Origin: CAVTJX01 sp963735175
GTDB taxonomy: Bacteria; Electryoneota; RPQS01
Direction of reading: 5' to 3'
DNA: 64,000 nt
NCBI GenBank assembly: GCA_963735175.1
Contig: CAVTJX010000001.1
Span: forward strand, 158,063-222,062
Positions 29,218 through 36,837 of the stretch are shown piece after piece (within the stretch, counting starts at the first letter, position 1; every line of letters starts with the position of its first letter). Position numbers and translations under genes: made by a program. The notes below the pieces were generated by a model that saw only the letters and a list, made by a program, of their open reading frames with translations, did no database searches and was not told the origin of the DNA.

Positions 29218-30192
29218 TTAATCGCGAGTTACCGGCCGCATCACGCGGGGTGAATGGCGGCGTACCGTCATTTTCTGGGCGCCCGCGCCAAGGAATACCC
29301 GCTGGCCAACCTTTTCCGGATCAAAAAAGCACCGTAACACAAAGCGATCAAAAAGACCGATACGCCGGCCAATCCGAGGGTCATAAGATAAGCACTGGGA
29401 CTCATAGTAGTGTGCAATGGTTTGCGATTTGTACTTCAACCTCAGGATCAGCGTGACGATCATCGCCGTGAGGGTCAGACCGTGTACCCACTGACTGATA
29501 TTCAAGAGTTCCAAGCTGGTGACGCTGGCCGCCAGTTCGACCGTGTCGACCAGGTAGAACAGCCCAAGGAGCGCAATGATCGTGTCGGCAAATACCCCAA
29601 CAGGGTCTGTCCGTTCGTAACTTGTGCAGAAAGAATGCCACCAGCAAAAGCAGCGTGATGACGTCCGTTTTGAGTTCGGCGTGCATCAGCGGAAGGTAGA
29701 AGGTGTCTGCACTTGCGGCGGTGGGCATCGTCAGGATGGCTGCCGGATTCCAACAGAGTGGCCAAAACAACCAAACGCAGGTGGGCAAAACAACCACCCC
29801 GGAAAGAGTGTTAATGGCCCACCGTTTCTCGTCATGGAAGACGTAGTGAAAGAAAATTTTGGCCGTCGTCCAGAAAAATAGCGCGTGGATCGCGATGTTG
29901 ATGGCCACGTAGGCCACCACTCCGCCGGTGCCGCCGTACCAGTAATAACAATGCCAGAACAGCGGTGCGGACAAAGCCAGCGCGGCAAACAACAGCCAGA
30001 ATTGAAAAAAAACCGCCCGGAAATGCTTTTCCTGGCGGAAGCGCGAGAAAACTCAGAAACGACACAAAGCCCATCAACACGGTATTGAGGGAAAAGGAAA
30101 TCTGATGAGTGGCTTCCGGGAAACGGCAAGTAAAACAGGCTGTACCAGAGCACCGCCGCAATGCCCACCGCATAACAAACGAAAAGGGCCAT
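29218..30192 (-). CDS. polytopic membrane protein of unknown function (frameshifted)
   Basis: I do not recognise the family. Reading through several frame changes (near 30110, 30010 and 29610) gives about 320 residues with roughly eight hydrophobic helices, including ALFVCYAVGIAAVLWYSLFY, VAYVAINIAIHALFFW, INTLSGVVVLPTCVWLFW, TDVITLLLLVAFFLH, ADTIIALLGLFYLVD and GLTLTAMIVTLILRL. The cytoplasmic tail is basic (GRRIGLFDRFVLRCFF ... RHSPRVMRPVTRD). The start at 30190-30192 is backed by GAGGAG ten bases upstream. It lies between a small secreted peptide and a degenerate AAA+ protein, all on one strand. Confidence 0.6.
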
Positions 30193-30259
30193 ATCACCGC
30201 TACTCCTCGTGGCAGGTGCTATGGGCCCTTTGTCAGAACCGTCGTAAATCCGGGCGGAT

Positions 30260-30400
30260 TTACTTCGTCGGCGGGGGCGGCGGCGGGACGGGAACAACGC
30301 CCGACGTCGGGGTCTTCGGCACAACCACACCCGTCGTGGCTGCAAACGTCATGCCCGTCAAGGCGAGCACGATGATGGCAACCGACAGAGCCTTCTTCAT
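30260..30400 (-). CDS. 46-residue secreted Pro-rich small protein
   Basis: Begins MKKALSVAIIVLALTGMTFA, a good signal peptide with cleavage after TFA, and leaves a mature peptide of about 26 residues rich in Thr, Val and Pro that ends with six prolines, Thr and Lys. The ATG at 30398-30400 has GGAGG eight bases upstream, and a strong promoter lies 65-94 bases upstream. The stop (30260-30262) overlaps a small hairpin, TAAATCC/GGATTTA. No relatives recognised. The signal peptide, ribosome site and promoter together make it a real gene despite its size. Confidence 0.72.
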   Translation of the reverse strand: MKKALSVAIIVLALTGMTFAATTGVVVPKTPTSGVVPVPPPPPPTK

Positions 30401-30464
30401 CTACGATCCTCCAAGGTACTTTCACGGAACATAGCCGCATGCTGGCTATGCTTCTTCGACCGCT

Positions 30465-30494
30465 AATATAACACCTGTTATACGGGAGAGTCAA
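30465..30494 (-). promoter_or_regulatory. sigma-70 promoter for the small-peptide / membrane-protein unit
   Basis: Minus strand TTGACT (30489-30494) and TATATT (30465-30470), 18 bases apart. Predicted start near 30458. A short hairpin (CATAGCC/GGCTATG, 30430-30450) lies in the leader. Confidence 0.7.
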
Positions 30495-30678
30495 GCAATT
30501 TCTCGGACTTCTCGAAGAATCTTTAAAGCCCCGAGGTGATCGTGGATATGTGGATAAGTAAGGGTTGGAGTGAGTGAATCTGATCATTTACTATTGATTA
30601 TACAAAGACATACATAGTGCAACCGGGATCGACACCGGATCGGAAAGCCCATTTGGTGCGTTTAACGGTAGAGTTATA

Positions 30679-30707
30679 TTGAAATCTCTGCGGGATTTGT
30701 CTATATT
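30679..30707 (+). promoter_or_regulatory. sigma-70 promoter of the prfA operon
   Basis: TTGAAA (30679-30684) and TATATT (30702-30707) with a 17-base spacer, giving a start near 30714 and a leader of about 118 bases before prfA. The rest of the 430-base divergent spacer holds only this and the opposing promoter. Confidence 0.75.
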
Positions 30708-30831
30708 GTGGGGAGCGGAATCCCCGTTCCCCAGTTATAGTAGATGTTATTCTTGCCGGGGACGGGGACCGGTCAGGTAATCACCCTTGAATTCTTCACG
30801 GATAGGCTCCGAAAGACGCTGACGCCTTCTC

Positions 30832-31912
30832 ATGACACAGAATTACGATACGATTCTCGACAAATACCGCCGCCTCCAGGACGAACTGACCCGGCCGGAA
30901 ATTGCCGCCGACCCAGGCGCTTCCATGCCGCTGCTGAAAGAACTGAAAGACATGGGGCCGTTGGTGGCGACTATCGAACGCTTTCAGCATCTGGATAACC
31001 AGCTTGCCCAGGCGCGGCAGCTCATGAGTGAAGCGGACCCGGACATGCGCGACCTGGCAGGCGAGGAAGCGCTGCAACTCGAAGAGCAACTGCGCATTGT
31101 CGGTGACGAAATCAAGACACTGTTGCTGCCGCGCGACGAAGCCGACGAGCACAATGCGATTCTGGAAGTTCGCGCGGGAACGGGCGGCGAAGAAGCGGCA
31201 TTGTTTGCCGGAGATCTCTTCCGCATGTACGCGAAGTTTGCCGAGCGCCGCCACTGGAAATGGGACGTCATTTCGATCTTCGGAAGCCGACGCGGGCGGA
31301 ATCAAGGAAGTGGTGGTGGAAGTTCGCGGGAACAGCGTTTACGGCACACTCAAGTGGGAGAGCGGCGTGCATCGCGTGCAGCGCGTGCCGGCGACGGAGG
31401 CGCAGGGGCGCGTGCACACGTCGGCGGCGACGGTGGTGGTGCTGCCCGAAGCCGAGGAAAAGGACGTACAACTTCGGCCCGACGATTTACGCATTCAAGT
31501 GTACCGGTCTTCCGGCGCCGGCGGCCAGCATGTGAACACCACCGATTCCGCCGTGCGGATTACTCATATTCCTTCAGGGCTGGTAGTGGCGATCCAGGAT
31601 GAGCGTTCGCAGATCAAGAACAAAGCGAAAGCGATGAAGATTCTGCTCTCGCGGCTACTGGCGCAGACGCGTGAGGCGGAAGCCAGCAAGATCTCGGCGA
31701 ACCGCAAGAGCCAGGTGGGGAGCGGCGACCGTTCCGAAAAGATCCGCACCTACAATTTTCCGCAGAACCGGCTAACCGATCACCGCATTGACCTGACGCT
31801 GTACAAGCTGGACCGCGTGGTGGAAGGCGAACTCGACGATATCATTGAGGCGCTGCGGCTGGCAGACCGGGCGGCGCGGCTCGAACAGGAAGCCGAAGCC
31901 GCCGCCCGATGA
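30832..31912 (+). CDS. prfA: peptide chain release factor 1 (one frameshift)
   Basis: Recognises UAA and UAG stops and triggers peptide release. N-terminal helical domain, then GVHRVQRVPATEAQGRVHTS containing the PxT-type codon-recognition tripeptide. The catalytic GAGGQHVNTTDSAVRITH follows and the end reads LRLADRAARLEQE. About 360 residues. The frame changes near 31281, where ATCTTCGG should read ATCTCGG, giving ISISEADAGGIKEV. Its last bases overlap prmC (ATGA), whose product methylates the GGQ glutamine of this protein. First gene of a seven-gene operon. Confidence 0.96.
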
Positions 31913-32802
31913 GCGACCGCACCTGGACGGTTCTGGAGATTCTGAACAGCGCGCGGGGATACCTTGCTCAGAAGGGTGTGGAGAATCCACGCGGCAGCGC
32001 CGACGCGCTCTTGGGCAAGGTGCTGGATTTGCCGCGCATCGAACTCTATGTGCAGCACGACCGGCCGTTGGCCGCGGCACAGGTGGACGCATTTCGCGAG
32101 TTGATCCGCCGCCGCGCACAACACGAACCGCTGCAATTGTTGCTCGGTGTGGTGGAGTTTCTGGGAGTGACCCTCGAGGTCGTGCCGGGGCTGTTGATCC
32201 CCCGTCCGGAGACGGAAGAACTGGCGGCAGCGCTCGTGGAGATCCTGCGCGGGACAACGCCACGACCGCGGCGAATGCTCGACATCGGCACCGGTACGGG
32301 CTGCCTGGCAGTGGCCGTCGCCAAAGAGATTCCGGAGGTGACATTCGACGCCGTGGATGTGGATTTCCACGCCGTACGCTGCGCCACCCGCAACGCGGAG
32401 TTGAACGGCGTGGGCGAACGGGTCACGGCGCGGCGAGCGGATTTGTTTTCGCCGCGATTTGCCGCAGACGTCCAGCCGCCGTATGACGTGCTGGTGTCCA
32501 ATCCACCCTATATCGCCGAAGCCGATTACGCCGGCCTGCAAGCCGAAGTGAAGGATCACGAGCCGCGCCACGCACTGGTGGCGGAGCATCAGGGGCTGGC
32601 ATTTTATGAGCGGATCGCCGAGCTCCTCCCCGCCCTGCTGCTGCCGGGCGGCTTGATGGCGCTCGAGATCGGATTCGGCCAGAGCGACGCTGTGCGGGGG
32701 CTACTGCAAAACCAATTCGAATCACTCGTAATCAAGAGCGATCTGTCGGGCGTTCCGCGGATGGTGCTGGGAATGAACGCGCAGGCGGAAGCCAATTCAT
32801 GA
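31909..32802 (+). CDS. prmC: release factor glutamine N5-methyltransferase
   Basis: Methylates the Gln of the GGQ motif in release factors using SAM. 297 residues: an N-terminal helical substrate-binding domain (WTVLEILNSARGYLAQKGVENPR), PGLLIPRPETEELA, the SAM loop LDIGTGTGCLAVAVA and the catalytic NPPY in VSNPPYIAEADY. Overlaps prfA by four bases and tgt by four bases (ATGA in both cases), a normal coupling of enzyme and substrate genes. Intact. Confidence 0.96.
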   Translation: MSDRTWTVLEILNSARGYLAQKGVENPRGSADALLGKVLDLPRIELYVQHDRPLAAAQVDAFRELIRRRAQHEPLQLLLGVVEFLGVTLEVVPGLLIPRPETEELAAALVEILRGTTPRPRRMLDIGTGTGCLAVAVAKEIPEVTFDAVDVDFHAVRCATRNAELNGVGERVTARRADLFSPRFAADVQPPYDVLVSNPPYIAEADYAGLQAEVKDHEPRHALVAEHQGLAFYERIAELLPALLLPGGLMALEIGFGQSDAVRGLLQNQFESLVIKSDLSGVPRMVLGMNAQAEANS

Positions 32803-33974
32803 CGGGACGACCGGTGGACGCACATCCGTTTCAAGTGCTGGCGCAGGATGCGTCAGGCACGAAAGCCCGTTACGGCCGGCTCGAAACCGCGCACGGCACG
32901 GTGGAAACGCCCTGCTTCTTCCCGGTCGGCACCGTGGGCACGGTGAAGACGCTGACACCCGACGAATTGAAAGCCGCGGGCTCGCAGGCGGTGCTCTCCA
33001 ACACGTATCACTTGTATCTGCGGCCGGGAACGGAGATTCTGGAGAAGGCGGGCGGCCTGCACCGCTTCATGAAATGGGACCGGCCGATCCTCACGGATTC
33101 GGGCGGTTACCAGGTGTTTTCGCTGACGGCGCTGAAGAAGGTGCGCGATCACGGCGTGGAATTTCAATCGCACCTCGACGGCAGCTACCACACCTTCACG
33201 CCGGAAAAAGTGGTGGCGATTCAGCGCTCCATTGGGAGTGACATGATGATGGTGCTGGATTTGTGCGCGCCGTATCCATGCACTCACGAGCAAGCCGGGC
33301 AGTGGCATATCATCACGGCGCGTTGGGCGGCTGAGGCGCGGGAGGCGGAAGCGAAACTGCCGCCGCTCTACGGCCACCGGCAGAATTTGTGGGCTATCGT
33401 GCAGGGCAGTGTCTATTCCGATTTGCGGCAGGCGTCGCTGGATGCATTGACGGCGCTGGATTTCCCGGGCTATGCCATTGGCGGCCTGGCCGTGGGCGAA
33501 CCGAAGACGGTGTTCCGCGAGATGGTGGAATACACGACGCCGCTGCTGCCCGCGCACAAGCCGCGCTATTTGATGGGCGTCGGCTTTCCCGAAGATTTAT
33601 TATTCTGCATGGCGCAGGGCGTGGATTTTTTCGACTGCGTACTGCCCACGCGGAATGGCCGCAACGGCACGGCCTTCACCTGGGACGGGAAGGTGACGGT
33701 AAAGGCGGCGCGCGAAAAGGAACGCTTCGCGCCGATCGAAGAGGGTTGCGGCTGCTATACCTGCCGCACCTTCGACCGCGCCTACATCCGGCACCTGTTC
33801 GCCGCGGAGGAGCTGCTGGCCCTGCGCCTGGTGTCGCTGCACAATATTCATTTTTATCAGTCGCTCGTTCGCGCGGCCCGCGAACACATTCGCGCCGGAG
33901 ACTACCGTTCCTTTATGGACGCGACGCTGGCGCGACTGCAAACACACGAAACTCTGATTCCGGAGGAACGATGA
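32799..33974 (+). CDS. tgt: queuine tRNA-ribosyltransferase
   Basis: Exchanges guanine-34 for preQ1 in tRNAs with GUN anticodons. 391 residues with the catalytic and base-binding segments TDSGGYQVFSL, SHLDGSYHTFTPE and LPTRNGRNGTAFT. The zinc site is CGCYTCRTFDRAYIRHL together with a later His in SLHNIHFY. Overlaps prmC and yajC by ATGA. tgt next to yajC is a widely conserved arrangement. Intact; other queuosine genes are not in the window. Confidence 0.97.
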   Translation: MTGRPVDAHPFQVLAQDASGTKARYGRLETAHGTVETPCFFPVGTVGTVKTLTPDELKAAGSQAVLSNTYHLYLRPGTEILEKAGGLHRFMKWDRPILTDSGGYQVFSLTALKKVRDHGVEFQSHLDGSYHTFTPEKVVAIQRSIGSDMMMVLDLCAPYPCTHEQAGQWHIITARWAAEAREAEAKLPPLYGHRQNLWAIVQGSVYSDLRQASLDALTALDFPGYAIGGLAVGEPKTVFREMVEYTTPLLPAHKPRYLMGVGFPEDLLFCMAQGVDFFDCVLPTRNGRNGTAFTWDGKVTVKAAREKERFAPIEEGCGCYTCRTFDRAYIRHLFAAEELLALRLVSLHNIHFYQSLVRAAREHIRAGDYRSFMDATLARLQTHETLIPEER

Positions 33975-34318
33975 TTGGCACTTTGCCCGTGACGGCTTTG
34001 TTCGGCAATACCCTGGCGCAGGCGGCACCCGGCGCCGGTCCCAGTTTGATTTCCACGATGCTGCCGTTGCTGCTCATCGTGGCGGTGATGTATTTCATGA
34101 TGATCCGGCCGCAGCAGAAGAAGCAGAAGCTGCACCAAACGATGATCGCCTCGCTGAAACCGGGCGACGAAGTGGTGACGGCGGGCGGCCTGTACGGCAC
34201 GGTGGCGGGCGTGGACGAGCGCAAGAACTTCCTGTATTTGAAAATCGCGAATGAAGTGAAGATCAAGGTCGATCGCGGATCCGTGGCCCGGGTTGTGACC
34301 GAAGCCGACAGCGTCTAA
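33971..34318 (+). CDS. yajC: preprotein translocase accessory subunit YajC
   Basis: Small inner-membrane protein that associates with SecDF. 115 residues with a single transmembrane helix (STMLPLLLIVAVMYFMMIRPQQ) followed by the family signature RPQQKKQKLH and a soluble domain with LKPGDEVVTAGGLYGTVAGV. The ATG at 33971 overlaps the tgt stop; a longer frame upstream runs inside tgt and is a shadow. secD and secF do not follow here, where they often do. Confidence 0.95.
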   Translation: MIGTLPVTALFGNTLAQAAPGAGPSLISTMLPLLLIVAVMYFMMIRPQQKKQKLHQTMIASLKPGDEVVTAGGLYGTVAGVDERKNFLYLKIANEVKIKVDRGSVARVVTEADSV

Positions 34319-34361
34319 TCCGCCGACCGCTGAAACAGGATGCCTGTTTGTGGAGAGGGAG

Positions 34362-34908
34362 ATGAATCCAGAACCGAAACCGATGAAGATCATTACCTAC
34401 GGGCACCCCACCCTGCGGGTGAAGTGCGAACCCGTAACGGAATTCAACGACGCCCTGCGCGAACTGGCGGCGACGATGTTCGTGACGATGCGCGAGGCCG
34501 AAGGCGTGGGCCTGGCCGCGCCGCAAGTCGACCGCCGGATGCAATTGCTGGTGGTGGGCGTGCCCAAAGAGGACAGTGAGGACTCCGAGGAGCTGATCCG
34601 CCTCGCCGTGGTGAATCCCGTGATTCTGGAATCGGGCGGCACCTGGGAAGCGCGAGGAGGGCTGCCTGTCGATTCCCGACTTGCGGGAAATGGTGACGCG
34701 GCCCGAATGGATCAAGCTCAAATACCGCGATCTCGAGGGCAACGAGCAGGTCATCGAGGCCCACCGAATGCTCGCCCGCGTGCTGCAGCACGAGATCGAC
34801 CACCTCAATGGGATCCTGTTCGTCGACCGCCTGACGCCGGTGCGACGCGCGCTCTTGAACCGGAAACTCAAGCAACTGGCCCGCGAGAACATCCAGGCAT
34901 GCATGTGA
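34362..34908 (+). CDS. def: peptide deformylase (one frameshift)
   Basis: Removes the formyl group from nascent proteins; a metal (Fe or Zn) hydrolase. About 181 residues with the three family motifs in order: EGVGLAAPQV, EGCLSIP and HEIDHLNGILF. The middle motif needs one base removed near 34655 (CGAGGAGGGC to CGAGAGGGC). The ATG at 34362 is preferred over 34350 because GGAGAGGGA sits directly before it. Followed by fmt, as in most genomes, since the two enzymes remove and add the same formyl group. Confidence 0.96.
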
Positions 34909-34942
34909 CCGCTGCCCCACATGCCGGGAGGAGCTTCGCGTA

Positions 34943-35872
34943 ATGCGCATCGTCTTCTGCGGCAATCCGGTGTTCGCCGTGCCGACGCTGGAAGCGCTGC
35001 TGGCGAGTACGCACGAAGTCGTGGCGGCGGTGACGAGCCCCGACAAGCCACGCGGGCGGGGGCGCAAGCTCTCGGCGCTGCCGGTGAAGGACCGGGCGCT
35101 GGCGGCGGGGTTGCCGGTTTTTCAGCCGAAGAGTTTGAAGGATCCGGAATTCCTGGCGCAGATCCGGGAGCTGAAAGCCGACGCAAACGTGGTGATCGCG
35201 TTTCGCATTCTGCCGCGCGAATTGTTTGCCTTGCCGCGGCTGGGATCGTTCAACGTCCACCCTTCCCTGCTGCCGCGGGGTCGCGGGCCGGCGCCGATTC
35301 GCTGGACGCTGCTGCGCGGCGAAGAAATTACCGGCGTGAGCATCATTCACCTGACGGAAACCGTCGACGGCGGCGATATCCTTAGGCAGGAAACGACGCC
35401 GGTGGAACCGGATGAGACTTACGGCGCGCTGCATGACCGGCTGGCGAAATTCGGAGCGCGGCTGCTGCTGGACGTGCTCGGCGCGTTTGAGCGGGGACAA
35501 CCACCGGCGGCCATCGTGCAGGACGAAACGCAAGTCACGCACGCGCCCAAGCTGTTCGCGGCCGACGCGGTGCTTGACTGGAAACTGTCAGCCGTAGAAA
35601 TTCGGAATCGCATTCGCGCGCTCAGTCCCGATCCGGGAGCGCAGACCGTGTTCAATCAGAATCGTCTCAAGATTCTGGAAGCCGTTGTAACAACGACTGA
35701 TGGGGCTTTGGGGCCGGGCGAACTCACGCGTCGCGGAACCGACACTTTGGTGGTGGGAACCGGGGATGGTGCCCTTTTGTTAAAGGTAGTGCAAGCAGAG
35801 GGAAAGCGGGCCATGACCGTCGCGGAATGGCTGCGCGGCCGCCCGACACTCCCGCTCCGGTTGGGAGCATAA
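34943..35872 (+). CDS. fmt: methionyl-tRNA formyltransferase
   Basis: Formylates initiator Met-tRNA with 10-formyl-tetrahydrofolate. 309 residues: MRIVFCGNPVFAVPTLEALL, the catalytic SFNVHPSLLPRGRGPAPIRW (Asn, His) and VDGGDIL, then a C-terminal OB-fold-like domain. An inhibitor-of-formylation Asp lies in ETVDGGD, as usual. GGGAGG ten bases upstream supports the ATG at 34943. Intact; 34 bases after def. Confidence 0.96.
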   Translation: MRIVFCGNPVFAVPTLEALLASTHEVVAAVTSPDKPRGRGRKLSALPVKDRALAAGLPVFQPKSLKDPEFLAQIRELKADANVVIAFRILPRELFALPRLGSFNVHPSLLPRGRGPAPIRWTLLRGEEITGVSIIHLTETVDGGDILRQETTPVEPDETYGALHDRLAKFGARLLLDVLGAFERGQPPAAIVQDETQVTHAPKLFAADAVLDWKLSAVEIRNRIRALSPDPGAQTVFNQNRLKILEAVVTTTDGALGPGELTRRGTDTLVVGTGDGALLLKVVQAEGKRAMTVAEWLRGRPTLPLRLGA

Positions 35873-35890
35873 CGTTCGTAGAGGATAACG

Positions 35891-36583
35891 ATGTTTCCGT
35901 TCTTTTTTGACTGGACGATGGTCTTAATCCTGCCAGCGGTGGCGCTGGCGATCTGGGCGCAGTCACGCGTGAAGAGCACGTACCGCAAGTTCAGCGAGGT
36001 GCCGAACCGGGCGGGATTGACGGGCGCGCAGACGGCGCGAAAAATTCTGGACGCCAACGGCCTGCTGAATATCGGCGTGGAACAAGTGGCCGGCGAATTG
36101 ACGGACCATTACCACCCGAAGGAAAAAGTCGTGCGGCTGTCGGAGCCGGTGTACGCCTCGCGCAGCCTGGCGGCGCTGGCCGTGGCGGCGCACGAAACAG
36201 GGCACGCGGTGCAGGACCAACTCGGTTACGCGCCGATGCGGCTACGGGCGAGCCTGGTGCCGGTGGCGAATTTCGGTTCGACGCTGGCAATGCCGTTGTT
36301 CATCATCGGCCTGATCTTTTCGGCGCGCGTGGGCTGGCTGATGGATTTAGGGATTATTTTCTTCGCCGGCGCGGTGTTGTTCCACATCATTACGCTGCCG
36401 GTGGAGTTTGACGCATCGGCACGGGCGATCCGTGTGCTCGGCAACGGCAGCTACCTCGCGCCCGACGAAGTGGACGGCGCGCGCAAGGTTCTGAACGCGG
36501 CAGCCTTGACCTATGTCGCGGCCGCGTCCATGGCCGTGCTGCAACTGATCCGGTTGCTGATCCTGCGGCAGTCGCGGGATTAG
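35891..36583 (+). CDS. membrane zinc metallopeptidase (YugP/DUF2 family)
   Basis: A 230-residue membrane protein of the neutral zinc metallopeptidase family typified by YugP. It has an N-terminal helix (FDWTMVLILPAVALAIWA), the zinc motif HETGHAV (His101, Glu102, His105) and further transmembrane helices (LAMPLFIIGLIFSA, LGIIFFAGAVLFHIITL) with DASARAIRVL. The upstream DHYHPKEKVVRLSEPVY block is also conserved in the family. Last gene of the prfA operon, 18 bases after fmt. Substrates are unknown. Confidence 0.9.
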   Translation: MFPFFFDWTMVLILPAVALAIWAQSRVKSTYRKFSEVPNRAGLTGAQTARKILDANGLLNIGVEQVAGELTDHYHPKEKVVRLSEPVYASRSLAALAVAAHETGHAVQDQLGYAPMRLRASLVPVANFGSTLAMPLFIIGLIFSARVGWLMDLGIIFFAGAVLFHIITLPVEFDASARAIRVLGNGSYLAPDEVDGARKVLNAAALTYVAAASMAVLQLIRLLILRQSRD

Positions 36584-36610
36584 ATTGCTCTCCTTGCAGT
36601 AAACAGCAAG

Positions 36611-36641
36611 CGGGTGCGTCCATGGCGCACCCGTTTTTTTA
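36611..36641 (+). terminator. intrinsic terminator of the prfA operon
   Basis: Perfect 8-bp stem CGGGTGCG/CGCACCCG with a seven-base loop, then eight T residues (36634-36641), 28 bases after the last stop. Confidence 0.9.
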
Positions 36642-36663
36642 TGGCGGCGATAGAGAGAAGATT

Positions 36664-36734
36664 ACGGATTCCGGCCGGGTTTCTGTTTGCACCGGCGCAT
36701 CAGACCTCGCTCTGCCCAACCCGGCTCGTCCGGT
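36664..36734 (+). repeat. 71-bp dispersed repeat, copy 1
   Basis: Begins CGGATTCCGGCCGGGTTT and ends CCCAACCCGGCTCGTCCGGT. The same two blocks occur at the same spacing, inverted, at 60537-60607. The middle 25 bases differ. Lies between a terminator and a C-rich element in a convergent spacer. Confidence 0.8.
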
Positions 36735-36740
36735 TCTCAG

Positions 36741-36810
36741 ATACCACCCCCCCTGGCTCCCCCGTGAACGGGGGGGAAACACGGAACGCGAGCCGGTGAG
36801 GCTCGCGTTC
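36741..36810 (-). terminator. C/G-run element and hairpin after the C25 protease gene
   Basis: 36741-36780 is ATACCACCCCCCC ... CGTGAACGGGGGGGAAAC, an inverted G/C run that also occurs in variant form at 28183-28223. It is followed by a 10-bp perfect hairpin, AACGCGAGCC/GGCTCGCGTT (about 36783-36807), which lies 30 bases past the C25 stop and probably ends that transcript. Confidence 0.6.
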
Positions 36811-36837
36811 TGTGTGATAAAAATGGCGTTCGAGATC

